Position numbers and translations under genes: made by a program. A model generated the notes under the pieces. The model saw only the letters and a list, made by a program, of their open reading frames with translations. It ran no database searches and had not been told where the DNA came from. Shown one piece after another: positions 1 through 11,772 of a DNA stretch of 64,000 nucleotides; positions within the stretch are counted from its first letter, which is position 1; every line of letters begins with the position of its first letter. This stretch comes from Morchella semilibera. Lineage: Eukaryota > Ascomycota > Pezizomycetes > Pezizales > Morchellaceae. The DNA is taken from NCBI GenBank assembly GCA_009192285.1, contig CM018607.1:1177736-1241735 (forward strand). Direction: 5' to 3'.

Positions 1-59
1 ATAGACAACGATATCATACCAAAAAAAAGACCCCTTTGACAACTTTTGAAGACAGTCAG

Positions 60-2196
60 ATGGAAGAGCGGGAGAGCCAGAAGGCTCGCGACAAACGATT
101 GCTGCTACTTTTCAAGAACTTGGATACACGCAACGAGGGACATCTAGATCTTGAGGGGCTGAGACGAGGACTGCAGAGAATTAATCACCGTATGTCGAGC
201 ATCCCCCCTGCGTTCCTCCCGGTTACTCCCAGACCTATTGTTACAGCAGCAAAAGGTGAATCAATCGCGAATATTCTAAACCCATTTTCTCTGCAGCTCT
301 GAAAGACGCCGACCATTTACTACACGATATTCTCACGGCGGTTGATACTTCTAAGGATGGCCTTATCCAATACTCGGAGTTCAAGCATTTCTTTGAAGGC
401 GCGGATAGGGAATTATGGAGGATATTTCATTCAGTGGATCTAGACAAGAATGGAAATATAGACAAAGGAGAGCTAAAAGTCGCATTGACTCGGGCTGGAA
501 TCGCAGTCGATCCTAATCGACTGGAAGAATTTTTCGACTCAATGGATAGGAATAATGATGGCGTAATATCATTTGAAGAGTGGAGGTATGATCGCTGGCA
601 TCCCTAAACCTCTGCCCGGGGAAGGGAACCCCGATGTGCACTTTGGGTTTGCATCTTGGGATTGCACCTGAGGTGGTCGCTGACATATTAAAAGAGATTT
701 CTTGATGTTTATGCCGAAAGAAGCCACACTACACACGATCTATTCGTATTATCTTTCAACTGTCAGCGTTAATCCGGAAGGTGATGTAAATCTGAGTGAT
801 GAGATTAATCTCAAAGGCTTAGGTAAATCGGTTTCATCATTAAATCCAAGCCCGCCGCTCCGCATGTTATCCCTGCGCGTCCCACATTCGTTACGAGTTA
901 TCGATAACTGTATTCTAACCTCAATTGATCAAATAGGTTACTTCCTTGCAGGAGGTGTCGCTGGGGTAATATCTAGAACCGCGACAGCGCCATTTGATCG
1001 TATAAGAGTATTTTTGATAGCCCAAACCGCTCCCAAAGTAAAGCATGCAGCAGTTGAAGCAGTGAAAGTCGGCGAACCATTACAGGCAGCAAAAAAGGTA
1101 TCAGGACCACTCAGGGAATCTATCAGGACACTGTGGAGAGCCGGTGGTGTGAGAACATTCTTTGCAGGTTAGCGTCTGAAACGCCCCCCCCCCCGGGTAT
1201 TCAAAATCCTAAGAATAGAAATAGGGAATGGATTAAATGTCGTAAAGGTGTTGCCTGAGTCTGCAATCAAGTTTGGCTCGTTCGAGGTACGAACGACCAC
1301 CAGCTGCTCCGGTTTATATTCAAATTCTGACAAGGAAAACAGGCAGCAAAAAGGACTCTTGCGAGATTAGAAGGTGCAGAGGATGCTAGTCAGATATCAC
1401 CAATGGCCCGGTTTCTTGCTGGTGGTATTGGGGGAGTCGTTTCTCAGTGCGCTAGCATCACTCCACTTGAATTGGGAGCATCATATCTAATATATCCTGC
1501 AGATTTTCCATATACCCCATAGACACATTGAAATTGTCAGTCTAGCTCTCCCTTGCCTCAGACGTACATATGCGACGTACACTATGAAACTAACTTGGGT
1601 TCTGTAGTCGCATGCAATGTGAAACTGTTCAGAACGGCTCTATGGGCAACAAGCTAATAGCAGAAACCTTCCAAAAAACCTGGAAAGCTGGCGGATTCAA
1701 TGCCTTCTACAGAGGCTTGACTCTAGCTTTAGTTGGGATTTTTCCATACTCAGCCATCGACCTCGGTACATTCGAGTACATGAAGCGTACCTACATTAAG
1801 CGCAAAGCAAAAAAGTTAAAATGCAATGAAAAGGACGTGGAGGTACCGAATTGGTTGGTTCTTGGAATCGGAGCCACAAGCGGGAGTGTGGGGGCGACGA
1901 GCGTATATCCAATCAATGTGTTGAGAACAAGACTGCAGGCACAGGGAACAGCGCAGCATCCCCAGACTTACACTGGTATGTGGGATGTTGGGATGAAAAC
2001 ATACAATGCTGAAGGCTTTCGGGGAATGTTCAGGGGCTTGACACCGAACCTTCTCAAGGTGATACCCGCAGTGTCGATTGTAAGTTACACATCTTCTCGT
2101 CGTCATATGATATGTTGCATAACAACACGTCTAACCTTGTACACACAGTCATACCTTGTATATGAAAACTCGAAAACGGCGCTAGGCTTGAGTTAA
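60..2196 (+). CDS. SAL1: Calcium-dependent mitochondrial ATP-Mg/Pi carrier (SCaMC/Sal1 type)
   Basis: Inner-membrane carrier with an N-terminal calmodulin-like domain, expected to exchange ATP-Mg for phosphate under Ca2+ control. Nine exons give an intact frame of 498 aa: 60-189, 297-585, 695-822, 937-1167, 1225-1286, 1343-1446, 1503-1535, 1608-2079, 2149-2196. The N-terminus has four EF-hand loops; the first (DTRNEGHLDLE) is degenerate, and the others read DTSKDGLIQYSE, DLDKNGNIDKGE and DRNNDGVISFEE. Three carrier repeats follow, each with the Px[DE]xx[KR] signature (PFDRIR, PIDTLK, PINVLR). I chose the ATG at 60; the frame is open upstream to a TTG at 36, so an earlier start or 5' exon outside the window is possible. 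Exon 7 is only 33 nt. Identity is firm; splice sites come from frame and family alignment. Confidence 0.93.
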
Positions 2197-2396
2197 GGCG
2201 TTTAAGCATGTCCTCTTGTTCTTTGTTTGTGTTAAGCGTACACATTAGACCTTCATGAATACTGTTTTGTCTTTTCTTTTATTGATGGTATTGACGGAAC
2301 GATTATAACTCTAGTTATGTACCGGGCATAGCTCTTACATGATTTTCTTTTTATTTCTTTTTCCTTTTTTTCACGAATATCGAGAAACCTTCATCT

Positions 2397-3293
2397 TCAA
2401 ACTACTAATTTTGATTTCGCTTTGCTTTCTTCGATCCAGATATTGAAGTTAAAAGCGCCTTCTCTGATAGTCCGTATTCCTGTGATTTTCTCGCAATCGG
2501 AAGAGGAAGCTACAGGCTTTTTGGAGTTATTGGAGACTGGCTGTCTCTCACAAGGCATCCAAGTATCCACATACTTAATTTTGAAGGTCAGTAAATTAAT
2601 ATCTGGATGCATCAGAGACCGAGGATGGAATTTACATTATTTGGCGCCTGTTCGTCGTCCAGCTCAATAGCCAGGCCGAAGGTTGAGTCCTCGGGAATGT
2701 TTCCGAGGCCTACGTTCGAGTATTTTAATTTAACTAGGCATGTCTGGAATTCTCTCTCAAGATTTGCAAGTTCTTGCCTAGAAGGGGGCACTTCGGCATT
2801 GGGTTGTAGCATAGGCGCATCGTGTTTACCATCGATATTGGGGGTCAAGGGAAACCTAGACATATCGAATATAAACCTTTCTAGTGATATGTCGTTCGGG
2901 GAAAGGATTACAAGTGCAACCCGTTTTACGCAGTTCTAAAGATTATGTCAGTTGATAAACATGGTAACATACCTAGGGGAGGGGGGGGGTTATGGTCCCG
3001 AGTAAAGTCACCAAAATAGTGGTTACCTTTAGTAGTTCTTCTGAAATTGCCATTATGGCATCGCGTATCCATTTGATGACTTGGGGATGCCTACAGGTAT
3101 GGGTTCCTATATTATAATTGTTTGTAACATGGAAGAGCTCTTTTGGGTATATGCCACGATTGTAAATGATCTGGTGGATCGCGACCTCGAGGAAATGGCA
3201 AAGCGTATAGGTGAAGTTCCTAAAGGTTTCCAGTGACTCTTTTTCCCTGCGGGTGTAAGTAGATGGATCTCCATCTTCTCGTTCTGGTGACAT
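2397..3293 (-). CDS. REV7: HORMA-domain protein Rev7/MAD2L2 (DNA polymerase zeta accessory subunit)
   Basis: Three exons (3293-3027, 2935-2636, 2540-2397) encode about 236 aa; human MAD2L2 has 211. The N-terminal half has the HORMA core typical of Rev7: FLEVAIHQIIYNRGIYP, then the CRHPQVIKWI stretch. Exon 3 carries the end of the fold (TIREGAFNFNIWIEES), matching the family's usual C-terminal safety-belt region. Rev7 binds Rev3 and Rev1 in translesion synthesis and also acts in repair-pathway choice. Both introns have good donors (GTAACC, GTAAAT) and keep phase 0. The gene converges on the carrier gene, with only 200 bp between the stops. The upstream ATG is taken as the start because the residues before the HORMA core are short in the family. 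Confidence 0.85.
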
Positions 3294-5500
3294 CGTGGTG
3301 GTTGGTTTCTTTCTTTTTTTTGGTCTTGCGACAAGCCTTTCAGGAGTTCTAGAGCACCGTTGGAGTTCATGTCAGATGAGGAGGGGAAGACGCGACCTGC
3401 CTGCGCTTGTGCTCGCCAAGACACTAGAGCACGCGGAACAGATACTCATTCCGTGGATCGGGAGCTCGGGTTTAACATAAGAAATTTAGGAGACGCCTGG
3501 ATCTTGCAGGAGAAGAGAAACAGCAGTGCTCCCTGGTTAATTACCAATCTCCATGATTGGGTGTCGGGTATGGTTTGGGGGTTCCGTGCCCTCCGAAACA
3601 CAGGCCGACGGGTGGGACAATGTATTTTCCGTGGATTAATACATTTACAGGCATTACACAGCTACATGTTCTCTGGGTGAATTTTCAAGGCTTTGATTAC
3701 ATGTATGCTATGATCCGTGTGCGTATAAACCGGGGGTTCGGGTTCTTTGTGGACAGTTGTCTTTTAAACTTTTAAGTAACAAGACTTCTGGGACACCGAG
3801 TGATGTCTCATGATACATATTAGGCATCGGGTTTTAAATGCGTCTATAGTAGAAGACAACCTCCGGGATAAGATCATATCGGAAGCTGTTTCCGTGTAGC
3901 CTTAGTTACAGGTACTCAAGCAGTCTCACTCAATATATATATGCAGATAAGAGAATGGCTCTGCTTATAATATTATTTGTTGTCTGCGCGACTTACCCAT
4001 ATTAGTAATGAATATTCTAAACGCAAAATTTTTCGATCTGTTTCATATGTGATATCTTTAAAAACAATCGGCATGGAAAAATAGATGAGGTGTGTGAAGA
4101 CTTTAGGATCCATCTTTTGGTCAAACTCGCGTTAGCCTCCTTAAGATCTAGATTGATAAGCCCCCCCCCACTTGCTATCTTCACTATAGTGACCACTTTA
4201 TATGATTCAAAGTATGAAGTATGGATTAATGGGACCGATACTCACCCCCTTACCGATCCTCGCTATAGATAGGACGGCTTTGTGGGCAAGAGCTTGCGAG
4301 TGATAATCTGTGAAGATATCGCGGTGACCTTAAAAAGGTTTCTTGTGGTACCTGCATGTAGTTTGAGGATGTTTATTTAAAACCTCCGATCCTCATTGGC
4401 CCATCTAAATGCACATATTCATGAAGATTACTCAGGGACCCTTTGGAGCCTCAAGGACAAGACAACCCTGAGGACTCACAGGGTGATTCACAAAGTACCT
4501 AGGTGCCAATCAATACAGTGAGATTAGGAAAGTCATTTTAAACTTAAGCCTTGTATTCCAAACCAAAGCTGATTCTCCCAGGTAGTATCACGCAACCACT
4601 AGACAAGCTAGAGGCTGTGGGCCGTAATGGTAAAGGGCGCCGTACATGTGCTTCAATCTGGTAGTACATTACTCGGGTTTCTTTCTCGGGTGGCGTAGTA
4701 ATTTCCTTTTTTTTTTTATAGAGGGAGCTTAATTAGGCAGAAATATAATAGTTTCTAGTGAGTTGTTCATTGGGTAAGAGTTTTCGTATCCCCAGGCACC
4801 GTCCTCCCCGACTCAAGTGCCCGGGAAACATATCCAGAATATTGGTCGGGCGGATAATAAGTGTATAATTATAACCTGCAGATGCATGCATGCACTTTTT
4901 TGATTGGTTGGTTGGAGGACTTTTGTTTCGCTTGAAAGACGGTGTTATGTTGGATATGGAGATGTATATGCAGTGGTAGTGTATGCATATATGTCGTATA
5001 GTGTACTTTAAATATATACATGTAGTGATGCACTTTGCCTGCCAGGCAAATACAGTGCAAAAGGAGAGTGGGATCACTACAGCATTCCCGTCAATACGCT
5101 GTCATGCCGGTTTGATTCGGTATCCGATTTATTCGTCACTAGGTTCTGTAGTGATTTTTTTTAAACCATAATTTCATTCGTTTCTAGGTACAAAAATGTT
5201 GCATGCAGGGAAACCCTATGGCATAAACAAAACCTAAGGTTTGTAGTGATTTCACCCTGTGGTACACGAGTCGAAAAGATAACTTATTGTCTATAGAGGA
5301 TGAAAATCTCGGGTCCTGTTCCCATACTAATGTATCCTAAAACCAAGGATGCTTTATACCTCCAGTTGCGTAACTCGTGCACTTTCACGAGTTTTTGGGA
5401 TAGGCATATCTCCACTCTCCGATAAGATACAATATCTAGAGCCCTTCTATGATCGCTATATGGTAAGCTATCATATAGAGGGGTATAGGCTATCATGCAG

Positions 5501-5631
5501 GGCGGCAGGGCGGCAGGGACGGCAGGGACGGCAGGGACGGCAGGGCGGCGGGGACGGCAGGGCGGCGGGGACGGCAGGGCGGCGGGGACGGCAGGGACGG
5601 CAGGGCGGTGGAGACGGCAGGGACGGCAGGG
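5501..5631. repeat. GC-rich 9-bp minisatellite (GGCAGGGAC and variants)
   Basis: About 14 tandem copies of a 9-bp unit near GGCAGGGAC/GGCGGGGAC. The unit length is a multiple of three, so the array is open in several frames on both strands and yields spurious Ala-Val-Pro or Gly-Arg-Gln ORFs. The G-rich strand has regular GGG/GGGG runs that could fold as G-quadruplexes. Confidence 0.9.
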
Positions 5632-5652
5632 CAGCAAGCTAAACCACTAATA

Positions 5653-5697
5653 CCATCATCACCATCATTATCATTATCGCCATCGCTATCACCATCA
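5653..5697. repeat. Imperfect CAT/ATC trinucleotide array
   Basis: Short run of CATCAC/CATTAT triplets just after the 9-bp minisatellite, partly decayed. Confidence 0.8.
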
Positions 5698-5987
5698 GCT
5701 TCTCACCCTCACCATCATGGATGCCAACTATCAAGATCATTAGAACAGTAGTGGATAAACCCCAACCTGTTTTGCTCAGATTCATTTGCAAATACTTCTT
5801 GTAGTTATTGTGTTCCCCAACTCTGGCAAGCCCAATGATGGAAGGGATGGTCTGAAGGTGCTATTGATGTGGGCGGTGATGCATATAGTGATTTAGTGAT
5901 GATCGAGTGATGAAGCTGAAAAAGTTCGTGATGACTCCGCAGAGCGCGGCAGCTAGGCGCGGCTAGGGACTGGGCATAATCCTGCCT

Positions 5988-6142
5988 ATATATTGTCCTA
6001 TCAGGATATATATATCGTCCTATCAGGATATATATCGTCCTATCAGGATATATATATCGTCCTATCAGGATATATATCGTCCTATCAGAATATATATATA
6101 TCGTCCTATCAGGATATATATATATCGTCCTTTTAGGATATA
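5988..6142. repeat. AT-rich minisatellite with a TCGTCCTATCAGG core
   Basis: Seven to eight copies of a 19-25 bp unit. The fixed core TCGTCCTATCAGGA alternates with a (TA)n stretch of 3-6 dinucleotides, so unit length varies through the microsatellite nested within it. The core is a near-perfect inverted repeat (TCCT/AGGA around ATC). The last unit is diverged (CCTTTTAGG). Confidence 0.9.
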
Positions 6143-7874
6143 TTTCGGTCTATATCCAGTGCGAAAGATAACTTCACTTTTTGAGCCCAAAACATGCAGA
6201 ATTATCATTTCTTATCCCCGTACCCGGGATAGATTACCGTGTCACCATACAAATCGATGTACCACAGGGTTCACCCCGTTTTTTCATACATGTAGAGAAG
6301 AAAGTAAGCTGCAAAGCGGCTTACCTGAAGTGCGTGGCTAATAAAAGGGATGTCATCGGTTTTGCAGTTTTGTTGAGCGTTAGTAGTTGTAAAGCCATTC
6401 GGCGTGGCATAGAAAGGCATCAATAAAGTTGTAAATAATACCTTTCTGTTGTTTTTCTTTTTGTAGTGCAACGGAGGACATCTGTGTTCCCCGATGAAGT
6501 TTTTATCAAACTACATGTATTGACATTACCAAGCGAAAGGTTTAGGTTTAATAGCGCATTTATCAACGATTTTGCACTCTAGAGTTAAAAACAAAAACAA
6601 CAACAATAACAACAACCGAACGTATGCACTGTATCTACGAGTGATGATGTATGATTCAACAAAGGCCCGCCTGCATTTTGTTATTAGACCAGTGGTACGG
6701 CAGCTATGATTAGGAGTATACCAGCATGTAATATACCTAAATTTAAGCGCATGTATACATTCACACAACAAGCCGGGGGGTGACACGGGTGGCCCAATGG
6801 TTCAGCAACTGGGATAGGTGGATGCTGCGGTTTGTCTCGCGCGCCGGGCCCGAACAATCTGAGTGCAAGATCAAACATTACACGTGGCTCCGTCAATCTC
6901 AAATATGTTAGATTTTCATGGTTTTGGGTTGAAAACGCATCCATCGGTTCAAAAGTATGGGCGTGTATTTGGTGATATATGGCATTGTTTGCTTCTAATA
7001 ATTCTGAAAACAGACTGCAAGGGCGATCTTGGTCGGTTTCTCAATCAGCTTGGGAACTTTATATGTTTTTTTCGGGGAGGGTACTCACAGATATCGGGAA
7101 CGAAGCTTAATTTATGAATATGCCTACATGTAATGTACTTACATGTACTTACTCTATGTTGCTATACATGCGGTAGCCTTAAGGGATGCTAAGTAGAGTA
7201 TATTAACTCCTTGAGATTATATACCAGGCGTGTAGGTAGGTAGGATGTTCGAGTTCCTGATTTCCCCATAAAGGGAGCGAACAATTGCGGTAGTCCTCCG
7301 GTGGGGTTGGGCAAGCTCCGCAGCTTGGTAAAATTTTGGGGAGCTTGATTCATGCTGGGTACATGTATTTACTGATCAGTAAATTGTAGCTTCAATGTTG
7401 CGATTTAAAACAGTGGCGGGTACCTACATGTATATACATATACTTGGATCATCACGTGATCCAACACATCACGTGATCCATACGTTCAAAGAATGAGTAA
7501 GCTGGCCATCTGAAGCTGGCATAATCAGCCACCTCCACCCTGCTCCAATCCCATAGAGGCCCCCCACCAGAAGTGCCGCAGCCTGTTGATACCCCTCCTT
7601 TACCGACCTCAACAGAATAATTTCACCCGTGATTTTGTCTACTCACCCTCGCGAGCTTCCAGTTTGTTAGTAAATCTATTCAGGGCGGGTCTCCTTTGGT
7701 GTTACTTTTCTTTGTTTCGTTGAGGCGGAACCTGACACGCGCTCAGCTGAGTGGGAACCTCGTCATAGCCTGAATCTTTGACAGGGGAACCTCTCACACC
7801 GCCCCGACAACAGATTGCAGAGGCCGTTAAGTCAAGCTCGAATTTTGCTAGATTCGGTTTATCTTATCACAGCT

Positions 7875-10478
7875 ATGGCGGATAAGCTTCTGCAGGATGT
7901 CTATCGTAAGATAGAGCGTGAGAAGGTCTTGATGAACGGTGCTCGGGCCATGCGTAGCTCTACCGATAATGCAGCCGTTCAACAGCGACTTGATAGTCAG
8001 ATCCGTGAATCACAAAGGAACCTGAGCTATCTAGAGGATCGTTATAATGAGCTGCAAAATCGGGTTATCCAGACAGGCATGGAAGGGATGAGTATGAACG
8101 ACGGAGGTGCGCAACATTCTTTTTTGTTTTTTTTCCCTACTACAAAGGGCAAATACTTATGGTTGAAAAGGGAACTATGGGGGGTACCAACAACCTCTGG
8201 CTCCTCCGAACCCACCCTTTGCTAACCAGCAACCGAGAACAAAAACAAATTACTCGAAACTTGGTATGGCCTTTATTAGAAGCTATGTACCTAGATTATC
8301 TTCTAATTGACGACAGATCTCATCAAATATGATACTCCGCATCTTGGGCCTCGCATTCAATTGATGTTATCGCAATTGGAATTTAAATTAAGCGTGGAAA
8401 AACAGTATAAAGAAGGAATCGAGAAAATGGTAAAACTTTATCAACTTGAGGGAGATCGTAAAAGCAGACAAGATGCAGAGAGCAAACGGATAGAAAGTGC
8501 GCAGAAAATTCAGTTGTTGAAACAGGCGTTGAAGCGATACGAAGATCTTCACGTTGATATGGATTTTGGAGATGAGGCAGATGGTATGTATCTATACCAA
8601 TGTGTATCGAATCGATGGAATGCTGATTGGTGCAGATGACAGCATCAATGCTCCTAATATCCGTCGTCCCCTTACTGGCCGCCTGAGAATCCGTGTTCTC
8701 GCAGTGAAGGATGTCGACCATGCGACCACTTCACGGTTCGCCAGAGGGCCTGAAACATTTGTGATAATCAAGGTTGAGGATGTTGTCCGTGTTAGAACAA
8801 AGTCTACTAGGAACGATAAGTGGCTTGACGAGAACCATGATATTGATGTAGACAAAGCCAACGAGATCGAGATGACAATTTACGACAAGCCAGCAGATCA
8901 TCCGATGCCGATTGGTCTGCTGTGGATCCGGATATCCGATATTGCCGAAGACTTGAGAAGAAAGAAAGTAGAGCAAGAAATCTCTGGCTCTGGATGGGTG
9001 AGCGCAGAAACGATGGAAAACAGCGGACCCAGGCCAAATGAGAGTCAATACGCGTTCAATGCTGGAGGGCTTCCAGGTCCTGCAGCTGCTGGAGCTGGAG
9101 GGGCCGGATTATATGCCAATACCACAGGGCGGCCTCAACCAACCCAACAGCCTGGAGAGGTATCTATTGATGCTTGGTTTGCGTTGGAACCTGTTGGACA
9201 AGTCCATCTTTCATTAAGCTTTGGTAAAATACCCTAAAGCAGTTTATCGTTCTCCCTGCAGTCGCTAATTTTAACAGCCAAATACAACCAGAATAAGCGA
9301 CCTCTGGATCTTGGACTTGGGAGAAAAGGTGCAGTTCGTGCTCGCAAAGAAGAGGTTCACGAAATGTACGGGCATAAGTTTGTGCAACAGCAGTTCTATA
9401 ACATTATGCGTTGTGCACTTTGCAGCGACTTTCTCAAGTATTCGGCAGGTATGCAATGTTCAGATTGCAAATACACTTGCCACAAGAAGTGTTATCCAAA
9501 GGTCGTCACCAAGTGTATATCAAAATCAAACACCGAGTCCGATCCAGAGGAAGAGAAACTCAATCACCGTATACCACACAGGTTCGAGCCTATGACTAAC
9601 ATGGGTGCCAATTGGTGCTGTCATTGTGGTTACATGCTACCTGTCGGCAAGAAGAATTCGCGCAAATGCTCAGGTAGTTTAATTTCTAGTTCCCCCAAGC
9701 TTATTAATGCTAACACCAAAAAGAGTGTGCTCTCACATGTCACGCTCAGTGTGCGCATCTGGTTCCAGATTTCTGTGGTATGTCTATGGAAGTCGCCAAT
9801 CAAATTCTCTATGAGATGAAAAAGATGAGAAAGAAGTCAACATTGCTGGACAATACCAAGCCTCCATCGTCACCATTGTCCCAAAGGCCACAAAGCGACC
9901 CGTATGGTGCTGGGTTGGACTCGAGAAATTCAATCCAGAAGGAGCCACAGCGTCAGAGTCAACCTGCATATGGGGCCCCTTCATCACCATCAGCTGTATC
10001 AGCAGCAACTGCTGCATATGGCGCTTCTCAATCACCAACCCGTTTATCACAGCAACAGCAGCCTTACCCACAGCAGCAGCAGCAGCAGCAGCAACAACAA
10101 CGTCCCCCGCAACAAAGAACAGATTCTGCAACCGCGGCAGCTGCAGCACTTGCTGCTCAGCGCCCATCTTCAGTTCCACCATCCCCTGGCGGATACGGAA
10201 GGCAATCCGCAGATTATTATAATCCTCAAGCAGCTCGTATCCCAGGAGCCCCATCGTCACCGGTTTCCCAAAAGCCACCTATGAGTGAATTGCAAGGCTC
10301 ATATGGACAAAGCTCAGACTATCCAAATCCTTACGCCCAACAGCCACAAGTGCCATTAAAATCGTCACCTCCTCCATCCCAATCTCAGTATGAGCACCAG
10401 GAGCCGTCCCCTATTCCGCATCAGCAATCTTACCCCGAGCCTGTACCACCTCAGCAGCAGCAGCAACAGCCGAAGCAG

Positions 10479-10519
<41 letters not shown>

Positions 10520-11772
10520 ACAGCAGCACCAACAACACCAACAACACCAGCACCAGCAGCACCAGCAGCACCAGCAACAAGCACAGCAATTACAAACGGC
10601 GCCACCACAAACACAGATCGCTACGTTCCCACCAAAAGGTGCGCCTCCTACTGCCGCATCGCGGCCGCAGAAGATCGGACTGGATCATTTCAACTTTCTT
10701 GCTGTTCTTGGAAAAGGTAACTTTGGTAAAGTGATGTTGGCGGAAACCAAAGCGACAAAGAAACTGTATGCCATCAAGGTTCTGAAGAAGGAATTTATCA
10801 TTGAAAACGACGAAGTTGAAAGTACGAGATCTGAAAAGCGGGTTTTCTTGGTGGCCAATAAGGAGCGCCATCCTTTTCTACTCAATTTGCATGCCTGCTT
10901 CCAGACAGAAACACGAGTATACTTCGTCATGGAATATATCAGTGGAGGCGATTTGATGTTGCATATTCAGAGAGAGCAATTTGGAGCGAAGAGGGCACAG
11001 TAAGTGTGCTTTCCCTAGTACCCTGGTAGGGTCGCTGACAGCTTTACAGGTTCTACGCAGCCGAAGTTTGCTTGGCCTTGAAGTACTTCCATGAGAACGG
11101 GGTCATTTATCGTGATTTGAAGCTTGATAATATCCTTCTCACACTTGATGGGCACATCAAGATTGCAGATTATGGGCTGTGCAAAGAGAATATGTGGTAC
11201 GGTTCTACCACAAGTACATTCTGTGGTACTCCCGAGTTTATGGCACCTGAGATTCTCATGGATAAACGCTACGGTCGTGCAGTTGATTGGTGGGCGTTTG
11301 GGGTTTTGATTTATCAAATGTTGCTCCAGCAATCACCATTCCGAGGTGATGACGAGGATGAGATATATGATGCCATTCTTGCTGATGAGCCATTATATCC
11401 TATTCACATGCCGCGCGACTCAGTATCAATCCTGCAGAAGCTCTTGACGAGGGAACCTGAGTTGCGCCTTGGTTCTGGCCCCACAGACGCGCAGGAAATT
11501 ATGTCTCACGCATTCTTTAATACTGTAAACTGGGAGGATATTTACCATAAGAGAATACCCCCACCATTCAAACCTCAGATTACTTCTGCTACAGACACAT
11601 CCAATTTCGACCAGGAGTTTACTAGTGTTACCCCTGTTTTGACACCTGTGCACTCTGGTAAGCCATTCAACTTCCCTGCAGAGTATTATGTTACTAACAT
11701 ATTCCTTTAGTTCTCACTCAAGCTATGCAAGAGGAGTTCCGCGGGTTTTCTTACGTGCATGATTTTGTTTAA
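7875..11772 (+). CDS. PKC1: Protein kinase C (Pkc1), cell-wall integrity kinase
   Basis: Seven exons (7875-8106, 8317-8583, 8636-9223, 9278-9673, 9724-10999, 11050-11657, 11711-11772) encode 1142 aa in one intact frame. Order: two HR1 coiled-coil Rho-binding repeats (about residues 1-165), a C2-like domain (about 175-360), two C1 zinc fingers with full His/Cys sets (about 390-530), a Gln/Pro-rich hinge with a Q/H tract (about 735-785), then an AGC kinase from about 813 with [31 protein letters not shown] and GTPEFMAPE. The last exon is 62 nt and supplies the hydrophobic motif EEFRGFSYV; reading through its intron would end the protein early at 11710 without that motif. Expected upstream activators are Rho1 and Pkh kinases, with the Bck1 MAPK cascade downstream. 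The identity is certain. Confidence 0.97.
10440..10595 (+). repeat. CAG/CAA/CAC tract encoding a Gln/His-rich hinge in Pkc1
   Basis: Mixed CAG, CAA and CAC codons specify a poly-Gln run followed by QQH repeats between the C1 and kinase domains. A shorter poly-Gln lies at 10070-10105. Mixed CAG and CAA codons suggest selection or age rather than a fresh pure-CAG expansion. Confidence 0.9.

Larger units (their letters stand above)
3294..7874. other. Gene-empty spacer, 4.6 kb
   Basis: I find no coding frame here with family resemblance or plausible exon structure. It holds two minisatellites, a short CAT-type array (5653-5697), at least seven exact TACATGTA palindromes (5017, 6287, 6512, 7125, 7140, 7360, 7425), and two copies of the bipartite CGAGTGAY motif (3797, 4297). 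The last 300 bp before 7875 are pyrimidine-rich and are the likely PKC1 promoter and leader. Confidence 0.6.

Noticed and set aside
5284-5642. Overlapping frames of about 100-117 codons on both strands
   Set aside because: Both run through the 9-bp minisatellite, whose unit is a multiple of three; no start context or family similarity.
6780-6860. tRNA-like A-box (GGTGGCCCAATGG) and a similar one near 17100-17145 on the minus strand
   Set aside because: No matching B-box or cloverleaf at the right distance in either case; a SINE cannot be argued from two unlike segments.
9784-10614. Antisense frames rich in Leu/Val/Ala opposite PKC1
   Set aside because: They are shadows of the CAG/CAA tracts of the Pkc1 hinge.
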